Source: Treponema sp.
GTDB lineage: Bacteria > Spirochaetota > Spirochaetia > Treponematales > Treponemataceae
Direction of reading: 5' to 3'
NCBI GenBank assembly: GCA_024698325.1
Contig: JAILRG010000075.1
Location: forward strand, 1-38,715
DNA: 38,715 nucleotides
The number at the start of each line of letters is the position of its first letter. Positions within the stretch are counted from its first letter, which is position 1. The notes under the pieces are model-generated. The model made no database searches. It saw nothing but the letters and a program-made list of their open reading frames with translations, and was not told where the DNA came from. The position numbers and the translations under genes were made by a program. This document shows, one piece after another, positions 30,285-37,114 of this stretch.

Positions 30285-30959
30285 ATGGATAATATGCTGT
30301 CGCAGGGAATCGCCCTGTATCGGCAGGGCGCGTATTCGGATGCCCTTGCTTTTTTCCTTTCGCTTCCCGATGATGTGGAAAGTGACAATATCGAGCTTGC
30401 CTATTTTATTGGCCTTTGTTATGCGAAGCTGGAACGTTTTGATGATGCGCTTGTGTATCTGGAGCAGGTTGTAACCGCCGGAAAGGATCTTGACCGGGTG
30501 CTGCAGTGCCGTTTTCTGCTTGCAGTGATATATGCTAAGAGCGGCCGCCGGAAGCTTGCCGATTTTGAGCTTAACAAGCTGCTGGAGACCGGGTACAAGC
30601 CTGCTTCCGTGTATGCGGCGCTTGCGTACATTGCCTGGCAGCAGGACGATGTTGACCGCTGTCTTGCCCTTTACAAAAAATCCCTTGATGTAGATCCTGA
30701 CAATCCGACGGCTCTTAACGGGCTTGGCTATGTGCTTGCCTGTGAGAACCGTGATCTGACGCAGGCGCTGACGTACTGTAAGCGTGCGCTTGATAAGGCG
30801 CCGCAGTCTCCAGCCTGCCTTGATTCCATCGGATGGGTATATCTTAAGCTGGGCTTACAGCGGGATGCGGAACGCTATTTACTGCAGGCTCAGAGCCTGT
30901 TGCCCGGAAATCAGGAAATCTCGGAGCATGTCCGTCTGTTACAGGAGACGCCGGTATGA
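30285..30959 (+). CDS. TPR-repeat protein
   Basis: 224 residues made of about five to six tetratricopeptide repeats (for example YFIGLCYAKLERFDDALVYL, CLALYKKSLDVDPDNPTALN with GLGYVLACENRDLTQALTYC). No signal peptide or membrane helix, so it is cytoplasmic. GGAGG lies 11 nt upstream. Its stop overlaps the start of the next gene (ATGA), so the pair is translationally coupled, and the next protein also begins with TPR-like repeats. Partner and function are unknown. Confidence 0.85.
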   Translation: MDNMLSQGIALYRQGAYSDALAFFLSLPDDVESDNIELAYFIGLCYAKLERFDDALVYLEQVVTAGKDLDRVLQCRFLLAVIYAKSGRRKLADFELNKLLETGYKPASVYAALAYIAWQQDDVDRCLALYKKSLDVDPDNPTALNGLGYVLACENRDLTQALTYCKRALDKAPQSPACLDSIGWVYLKLGLQRDAERYLLQAQSLLPGNQEISEHVRLLQETPV

Positions 30960-33040
30960 AAAAAAAGTCTATTGTTGCGGCAGGGGTACTCCTTGCGTCA
31001 TTCAGCTTTCTTCCGCTTGGCTCGCAGTCGGCCTTAAGCCCGTTTACCAGCGAAGAAGCCCTGCAGACAGGTGCTGCAGGCTCTAGAACTGCGGCTACAG
31101 GCCTTGCTTTTCAGGAATTCCGCAGGGGTGTGCAGGCCTATTATAAAGGCTCTTTTAACGACTCGATTCTTGAATTTGAAAAAGCGCTGTCTTATCTTCC
31201 CTCGGAAAATATCATCCTGGACTGGCTCGGAAAAGCCTACTATCGTTCCGGTATTGAAGGAACAGCCCTGCAGCACTGGCAGTATGCCGCAAACTCAGGC
31301 TATGGAGGCCTTCTGCTGCAGAACCGCATTGAAATTGTCCGTGAGCGGCGCATTAACGACAATGCCTATGATATTCCTGTCCGCTATACCGAGGCGGGAA
31401 GCTTCCCCGGACAGAACGGAGAGACGATGGTGTTCAGCCAGCCGGTTTCTGTGCTGCCAAATTCTGACGGAACGGCATGGATTCTTGCATACGGCTCGAA
31501 CGAGCTTGTGCGCATAGATGTCAACGGCTATGTGATTACCCGTACCGGCGGCCCGCTCAACGGTTTTGATCGCCCGCTTGATATGCTGAAGACGTATGAC
31601 GGCTCTATTTTAGTGTCAGAATCTGCCGGCGACCGCATCAGCATGTTTGATAAGGACGGTCGGCATATAAAGACCTTTGGCTCAAAAGGTATCGGTGTCG
31701 GAAACATGGTAGGTCCGCAGTTTATGGCGCAGGACGCCGACGGAAATATTTATGTCACTGATTTTGGAAATGCCCGTGTTGATGTGTTTGACAAGGACGG
31801 CACGGGGCTTTTCTATTTCGGGCGCCGCACGGTAGATTTTGATGGCTTTAAGGCTCCGTCCGGAATTGCATATGCTGCCGGAAGCATTTTTGTCGCGGAC
31901 GCGGTGACAGGTGCTGTCTACCGCTTTGATACGGCCGGTAACTATCTGGGACTTTTGTGCCGCGAAAAGACGTTCGTTCATCCCGAAGCCATGAAGCTCT
32001 GGGGAAACTATCTGATTCTGTGTGATTCAAATAAAGTGTATTCCGTCGATGTGGTGACCGGGGAAGTGTATGAAAATGCGAATACCGGAAATGCCCCGTC
32101 CCGCCTTACCTGTGCTGTTCCCGATGTTAACGGCAACGTGCTGGCAGCGGATATTGTCACTAACGAAGTGTATGTGCTTTCGAAGATGGCGGAACTTATC
32201 GGCGGCCTGTTTGTGCAGATTGAAAAAGTCGTCGCAGATCAGTTTCCCAAAGTCATACTGGAAGTAAAAGTTGAAAACCGCCGTCGCCAGAGTATTGTCG
32301 GCTTAAAGGATGTCAACTTTTTTGTTACGGAAAATAAGGCTGCCGTTATGGATTTGTCGTATGACGGAGCTGCATTTGTAAATGATACGGCTGACATAAC
32401 GCTGCTTATTGATAGAACTGCTAGCTCCCGGTATAACGAGGCGATGGAAAGTGCCGTCCGGGAGATTGCAAAAGCGATGGATGGAAAAGGTACCATGCGC
32501 ATTATCAGCGCAGGGACGGTGCCTGTCCTCGAGTATTCCGGCTCTCCGCGGTATTGCGAGCAGTTCAGCATTTCAGCTCTTAAAAACCCGGTTTCGCCGT
32601 ACTGCAAGCTGGACAGTGCGTTCAGGCTGGCAGCAAACGGCCTTATCAATGCAGAAAAAAAACGTGCCATCGTGCTGATTGGCGAAGGTTCTGTTTCTCC
32701 CGATGCGTTTACGAATTACGGCCTGTCCGATATTGCCGCGTATCTGAATAACAATTCCGTCGCGCTTTCTTTTGTGTCTCTGACACAGGAAGCTCTCGCG
32801 AACGAGCTTGAGTATCTTATCGGCAATACTGACGGATATGACTATTACGTGTACCGCAGTCTGGGACTTTCTGGCGTCGTGCAGGATATACTTGATATCC
32901 CGTCTGGAATGTACCGGCTGTCATATACATCATCGCTGTTAACCGAATACGGGCAGGCATATCTTCCGGTGGAAGTGGAAGCCTACCTGATGAACAGAAG
33001 CGGCAGGGATGAGACGGGCTATTTTGCCCCGTTACAATAA
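30956..33040 (+). CDS. Exported TPR / NHL-propeller / VWA-like protein
   Basis: 694 residues. A signal peptide (MKKKSIVAAGVLLASFSFLP) is cut near residue 25. TPR-like helices follow at 48-115 (GVQAYYKGSFNDSILEFEKA). From about 150 to 420 NHL-type beta-propeller blades recur (GDRISMFDKDGRHIKTFGSK, IYVTDFGNARVDVFDKDGTG). From about 475 a VWA-like domain starts with DITLLIDRTASSRYNEAM, where DRTAS stands for the metal-site DxSxS. No lipobox cysteine. Such proteins may be periplasmic or surface scaffolds in spirochetes. The ATG overlaps the upstream TPR gene stop. Confidence 0.8.
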   Translation: MKKKSIVAAGVLLASFSFLPLGSQSALSPFTSEEALQTGAAGSRTAATGLAFQEFRRGVQAYYKGSFNDSILEFEKALSYLPSENIILDWLGKAYYRSGIEGTALQHWQYAANSGYGGLLLQNRIEIVRERRINDNAYDIPVRYTEAGSFPGQNGETMVFSQPVSVLPNSDGTAWILAYGSNELVRIDVNGYVITRTGGPLNGFDRPLDMLKTYDGSILVSESAGDRISMFDKDGRHIKTFGSKGIGVGNMVGPQFMAQDADGNIYVTDFGNARVDVFDKDGTGLFYFGRRTVDFDGFKAPSGIAYAAGSIFVADAVTGAVYRFDTAGNYLGLLCREKTFVHPEAMKLWGNYLILCDSNKVYSVDVVTGEVYENANTGNAPSRLTCAVPDVNGNVLAADIVTNEVYVLSKMAELIGGLFVQIEKVVADQFPKVILEVKVENRRRQSIVGLKDVNFFVTENKAAVMDLSYDGAAFVNDTADITLLIDRTASSRYNEAMESAVREIAKAMDGKGTMRIISAGTVPVLEYSGSPRYCEQFSISALKNPVSPYCKLDSAFRLAANGLINAEKKRAIVLIGEGSVSPDAFTNYGLSDIAAYLNNNSVALSFVSLTQEALANELEYLIGNTDGYDYYVYRSLGLSGVVQDILDIPSGMYRLSYTSSLLTEYGQAYLPVEVEAYLMNRSGRDETGYFAPLQ

Positions 33041-33052
33041 AAAATATTGTAA
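33032..33052. promoter_or_regulatory. Perfect palindrome upstream of the polysaccharide operon
   Basis: TTACAATA (33032-33039) and TATTGTAA (33045-33052) form an 8-bp perfect inverted repeat around AAAAA. It overlaps the stop codon of the upstream gene and lies 32 bp before the next start. There is no T-tract suitable for termination, so a repressor binding site is the likelier explanation. The regulator is not known. Confidence 0.45.
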
Positions 33053-33084
33053 AAAAAATTGTATGAAAATCTAAGGAGTGCTGT

Positions 33085-33777
33085 GTGGTAGAAATACGAA
33101 ATGTTGAAGTGTACGGGCTTGACCGTGCATTAAATGCAAAAGGCAATTCGTTTAATGTCGGTGATATTAATACAACGACAACGTTTGAAAAAACAGATGA
33201 AAACCGTCAGTGGAAGATTGCAAAAACCCTCGGCTCCAACCGGGAACCACATCAGAGTCACGATGCTTTTCTAAAGGGCATCCTTGTCTCTTTTGACCTG
33301 CGCTATTCTCAGGCTTTTACTCCAGAATTACAGCGGTATCATTTTCTCGAAATCGTCATGAGTCAGTCTACCATGCATTCCCTCAAAAAATTCATGGAAA
33401 ACGGGCTTGATCCATACAGTGTGTATGTCACGGAGGAAAGCAAGGCTCAGGTTCGGCGGCTGTACGAGGATTTTGAGCGCACGCAGACTGAACTGAAAGA
33501 GGCTGACACTGGAAACGCAGATACAGAACTTGTAAAAAAACTCCGGCGGGCAAATTACGAGGCCTTTATGCGGCTCCGGCATAACATCCCCGGTGGCTTT
33601 GAAATGTGGGAGACGATTACGACAAATTACCTCCAGTTAAAGACAATCTGTATTCAGCGGGCAAATCACCGCCAGCGCGAAGACTGGAATTCCTTTATCC
33701 GCTCCTGCCTGAGTATGCCTCATTTTTCTGAGCTTACCGGGCTTACAGAAGAAACCTTAAAGCTTTGTGATATCTGA
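33085..33777 (+). CDS. ThyX-fold-like protein of unknown function
   Basis: 230 residues, no signal peptide. The C-terminal part (NYLQLKTICIQRANHRQRED, residues 181-200) resembles the flavin-dependent thymidylate synthase segment N-x-R-x-L...R...Q-x-E-I-R, and FDLRYSQAFTPELQRYHFLE followed by SQSTMH (93-98) recalls phage-encoded ThyX-like proteins. The classical RHRxxS motif is not evident and the NxR arginine is leucine, so thymidylate synthase activity is doubtful. The start is GTG with AGGAG 6 nt upstream. Its stop overlaps the DUF2264 gene start (TGATG). Role in a polysaccharide operon unknown. Confidence 0.6.
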   Translation: MVEIRNVEVYGLDRALNAKGNSFNVGDINTTTTFEKTDENRQWKIAKTLGSNREPHQSHDAFLKGILVSFDLRYSQAFTPELQRYHFLEIVMSQSTMHSLKKFMENGLDPYSVYVTEESKAQVRRLYEDFERTQTELKEADTGNADTELVKKLRRANYEAFMRLRHNIPGGFEMWETITTNYLQLKTICIQRANHRQREDWNSFIRSCLSMPHFSELTGLTEETLKLCDI

Positions 33778-35849
33778 TGCCTATGTCAGCCGTATACTCC
33801 ATCGAAAATCCTGATTTTACGCTGAGCCCCTGTACCGGAATGACCCGGAAACACTGGATTCTTGCTGCCAAACACCTGTTGTCTGGCATTTTCTCTCATA
33901 TAAAGACTTTTGAAAGTCCTGTCATCATGCCCCGCGCGGAAACCAACGTAACGTATCCGCATGCATCTGCGTCTGAGTCTGTGCAGAAGCTTGAGGCCTG
34001 TGCAGAACGGTTTGAAGGACTTGCGCGTTCATTTTTTATCGCAGCTCCGCTTTTAACCTGCGAGCCGGACGTAACGATGAACGGCTATTCTGTCGCCGGT
34101 TATTACAAAAGCCATATTTTAAGGGCCTGTACTCCTTCTGACCCGCTGTGTGTGGGAACCTACTCGTATCTGCAGGCCATCAGCGGAAATGCCGACCCGT
34201 TCAGACCGTACCAGCAGACTGTCGAAACCTGCGCGCTTGTCATCGGCCTTGAAATTTCAAAGGAATACATCTGGAATCAGTATACCAGGGAAGAAAAGGA
34301 TGTGATTGCCGCATTTCTTTCGGAGTATGCATCCGCGCCTACCGTCCCGCAGAACTGGCGGCTTTTTAACATGCTGGTCATGGCATTCCTTGCTAAAAAC
34401 GGCTATCCCATCGACGAGGCTGTCATGTATGACCATGCTGCCGCCATCCTAAATTATTATGTCGGAGACGGCTGGTACCGTGACGGGCAGAGTTTTGACT
34501 ACTATTCCTGCTGGGCTTTTAATGTGTATGCGCCGCTCTGGTGTCAGTGGTATGGCTACGAGCATGCGCCGGATATTGCATCCCAGTATGAAGAGCATGT
34601 TCGCACGCTTATGAAGTCCTTTCCGGCTATGTTCGACCGCGACGGCTTTGTCACGATGTGGGGGCGTAGCTGTGTGTACCGCTGCGCTGTAGCCAGCGCT
34701 TTTGAAGGTGCACTCAGCGTCCGCGGTGGCGAAGAGTCTGTTGACTTGGGGCTTGCCCGTAAAATCTGCTCCGGTGCTCTTTTGCAGTTTATCACCCGGG
34801 AGGATTTTTACTACAAAGGAATCCCGACAATGGGATTTTACCGGCAGTTTTCGCCGCTGGTGCAGGGCTATTCCTGCGCCGAATCCCCATTCTGGCTTGG
34901 AAAAATATTTTTGTGCCTTGCGCTTCCTCAAAATCATCCTTTCTGGACTACCCGCGAAAAATTTGGTTTCTGGCGCCGTGCGGCTGTCAGCGGAAAGCTT
35001 GAGGTAAAGACGACGGTGCTTTCAGGTCCCGGACTTTGTATTACAAATCACCGCGCAAATGGTACGACGCTGTTCCGCACGGCGAAAGTCCTTAAGCAGC
35101 CTGACGACGGGCACGGCATCTGGAACTACGGAAAGCTTTGCTATGCAAGTAAATATCCGTGGGAGGCCGTGGACGAGTCGCAGCAGTATGTGCTTACGGA
35201 CGGAACTACCGGAAAGCGGGAAGTGGCGAATGCAACGTTCTGGCACGGCGAAAAAGACGGGGTTCTGTACCGCAGGCAGTTTTTCTCGTTCAGCCTGCAG
35301 AAAGAAATGCACTGGATGCAGGCAATAAATCTTGCTGATTTTGCCGTTCCGTATGGCATTTTCCGCGTCGACAGGCTTCGTCTGTTCCGCTCACCTGTGG
35401 CGATTACGCTCGGCTCCTTTGGCTTTCCGGATAACGGAACTGAAGTCATACAGAAGCGGGAAGGGGATGCTCAGGCGGTTATCCTGAAAGGCTCTGACTC
35501 CCTGGGAAATGCGAAGCAGCTTGCGATGACCGTGTACGGCAGCTGGGACAGCCTCGAGACCTGTTCTTCGGAAGATACGAATCCTGAGTCGCCGCATTCT
35601 CTGTATGTTCTTGCACGTACGTCCCGGCACCGCCAGTACGACAGTACTGAGTCGTATCTCCTTGTGTCCCAAGTAATTACAAAGGAGTCACCGGAAGACT
35701 TTACTGATGAGGAGCTTTTCCCGCTGGCAGACTTGCAGTGCGAGGATCACATGAAAACCGGCGGGTACGGTTGCGTGACGCTGACTTTAAAGACAGGTGT
35801 AGTCAAAAAAATAGATTTCAGCAAAATGGAAGGCTTACTGCAGCTGTAG
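33777..35849 (+). CDS. DUF2264 family protein
   Basis: 690 residues. The N-terminal LSPCTGMTRKHWILAAKHLL and SGIFSHIKTFESPV, then HILRACTPSDP, NWRLFNMLVMAFL and DGWYRDGQSFDYYSCWAFNV match the DUF2264 family, an alpha/alpha-barrel protein usually found with uronate-polymer degradation genes. No signal peptide, so it is cytoplasmic. The reaction is not established; related barrel enzymes are glycoside hydrolases or lyases. It is coupled to the ThyX-like gene by a TGATG overlap and followed 25 bp later by the GH88 gene, suggesting action on unsaturated or acetylated uronic oligosaccharides. Confidence 0.85.
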   Translation: MPMSAVYSIENPDFTLSPCTGMTRKHWILAAKHLLSGIFSHIKTFESPVIMPRAETNVTYPHASASESVQKLEACAERFEGLARSFFIAAPLLTCEPDVTMNGYSVAGYYKSHILRACTPSDPLCVGTYSYLQAISGNADPFRPYQQTVETCALVIGLEISKEYIWNQYTREEKDVIAAFLSEYASAPTVPQNWRLFNMLVMAFLAKNGYPIDEAVMYDHAAAILNYYVGDGWYRDGQSFDYYSCWAFNVYAPLWCQWYGYEHAPDIASQYEEHVRTLMKSFPAMFDRDGFVTMWGRSCVYRCAVASAFEGALSVRGGEESVDLGLARKICSGALLQFITREDFYYKGIPTMGFYRQFSPLVQGYSCAESPFWLGKIFLCLALPQNHPFWTTREKFGFWRRAAVSGKLEVKTTVLSGPGLCITNHRANGTTLFRTAKVLKQPDDGHGIWNYGKLCYASKYPWEAVDESQQYVLTDGTTGKREVANATFWHGEKDGVLYRRQFFSFSLQKEMHWMQAINLADFAVPYGIFRVDRLRLFRSPVAITLGSFGFPDNGTEVIQKREGDAQAVILKGSDSLGNAKQLAMTVYGSWDSLETCSSEDTNPESPHSLYVLARTSRHRQYDSTESYLLVSQVITKESPEDFTDEELFPLADLQCEDHMKTGGYGCVTLTLKTGVVKKIDFSKMEGLLQL

Positions 35850-35874
35850 CAGGACATCCTAAAGGGGGAAGATT

Positions 35875-37002
35875 ATGGATGAAAAAAACTGGGCGCTTGA
35901 TATTTCTAAGCGCATTTATGAGAAAACACTGCAGGTTGCAGAACGGAATTCCGGAAAAATCCCATATACAAGCGTAGATGGCCGCTTTGATGACTGGTCT
36001 GACCGCTTTTCCTGGTGGACAAACGGTTTTTGGGCGGGACAGCTCTGGCTTTTATACCATGCGTTCGGCGGCGACGTTTTTCGCGCTGCTGCAGAAGCTG
36101 TCGAAAAAAAGCTTGATGCAAGCCTTATGGATGCCCGTGGAATGGACCATGACAGTGGCTTTAAGTGGCTGTTATCTTCTGTCGCAAACTTTGCCATTAC
36201 CAAAAATGCTGCTTCTAAAAACCGCGCCTATCTTGCTGCTGCAAATCTAGCCGGCCGCTTTAATCTGGCAGGAAACTTTATCCGGGCATGGAACGATGAT
36301 GATGACGGCTCTAAGGCAGGCTGGGCGATTATCGACTGCATGATGAATCTTCCGCTTTTGTATTGGGCGAGTGCCGAGACCAAAGACCCGCATTTTGCGC
36401 AGATTGCAGAGCGTCATGCGGACATGGCTGCAGTTCATTTTATTCGGGAGGACGGCTCCGCTGCCCATATTGCCGTTTTTGATCCGGCGACAGGTTCGTT
36501 CTTAAAGACGCTTGGCGGTCAGGGCATGTGCGAAGGTTCTTCATGGACTCGCGGTCAGGGCTGGGCTTTGTACGGCTTTTCGTTAAGCTACCGGCATACA
36601 AAAAAGGCCCTGTATCTGGAGACTGCGGAAAAAGTTGCCGCATACTGCCTTGCGCACATTCCTGCAAGCGGCATTATTCCCGTTGACTTCTGCCAGCCTG
36701 AGGACTCTCCGTGGGAGGATTCTACTGCCGCCGCAATCATGGCCTGTGGCTTTCTGGAGCTGGAGATGTGGACCGGGCAGCCGAAGCTTAAGGCGCGCTG
36801 TCACGAAGCTGCCCTTACGCTGCTCCATACGCTTGCCGAAAAACGCTGTGTATTCAGCTGCTCTGTAGACCATCTTGTGGAAAACGGCTCTGTTGATTAC
36901 AACGGCAACAACCATCATATGCCGATTATCTACGGTGACTATTACTTTACAGAGGCTGTACTCCGGTTGTGCGGAAAATTCCTGTATTTTGCACATGACT
37001 AG
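35875..37002 (+). CDS. ugl: Unsaturated glucuronyl hydrolase (GH88)
   Basis: 375 residues forming an alpha6/alpha6 barrel. GMDHDSGFKWLLSSVANFAI carries the first catalytic Asp and WAIIDCMMNLPLLYWA the second, in the order known for Bacillus UGL (D88 and D149). SSWTRGQGWALYGFSLSYRH and DSPWEDSTAAAIMACGFLEL complete the family pattern. It hydrates the double bond of unsaturated glucuronyl oligosaccharides left by polysaccharide lyases. GGGGGAAG lies upstream of the ATG. No signal peptide, so it works in the cytoplasm on lyase products such as those expected from the heparinase-like protein at 22123. Confidence 0.92.
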   Translation: MDEKNWALDISKRIYEKTLQVAERNSGKIPYTSVDGRFDDWSDRFSWWTNGFWAGQLWLLYHAFGGDVFRAAAEAVEKKLDASLMDARGMDHDSGFKWLLSSVANFAITKNAASKNRAYLAAANLAGRFNLAGNFIRAWNDDDDGSKAGWAIIDCMMNLPLLYWASAETKDPHFAQIAERHADMAAVHFIREDGSAAHIAVFDPATGSFLKTLGGQGMCEGSSWTRGQGWALYGFSLSYRHTKKALYLETAEKVAAYCLAHIPASGIIPVDFCQPEDSPWEDSTAAAIMACGFLELEMWTGQPKLKARCHEAALTLLHTLAEKRCVFSCSVDHLVENGSVDYNGNNHHMPIIYGDYYFTEAVLRLCGKFLYFAHD

Positions 37003-37012
37003 GTTTTTGATT

Positions 37013-37048
37013 CAGGGCAGCGCTTTTACGCGTTGCCCTGTTTTTTTT
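37013..37048 (+). terminator. Terminator of the polysaccharide operon
   Basis: CAGGGCA (37013-37019) pairs with TGCCCTG (37034-37040), with extra GCG/CGC pairing inside, followed by eight T (37041-37048). It is 10 bp past the GH88 stop. Confidence 0.85.
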
Positions 37049-37059
37049 GCCTTAAACGC

Positions 37060-37098
37060 AAAAAAAAGCCTCGGAATGAACGTTCATTCCGAGGCTTT
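37060..37098 (-). terminator. Terminator of greA
   Basis: A perfect 14-bp palindrome (37068-37081 with 37082-37095, no loop bases as written, so about 12 bp stem in RNA) is followed on the minus strand by eight T (37060-37067). It stands 17 bp beyond the greA stop, back to back with the plus-strand terminator. Confidence 0.85.
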
Positions 37099-37114
37099 CA
37101 AAGCAAGTTGCAGC

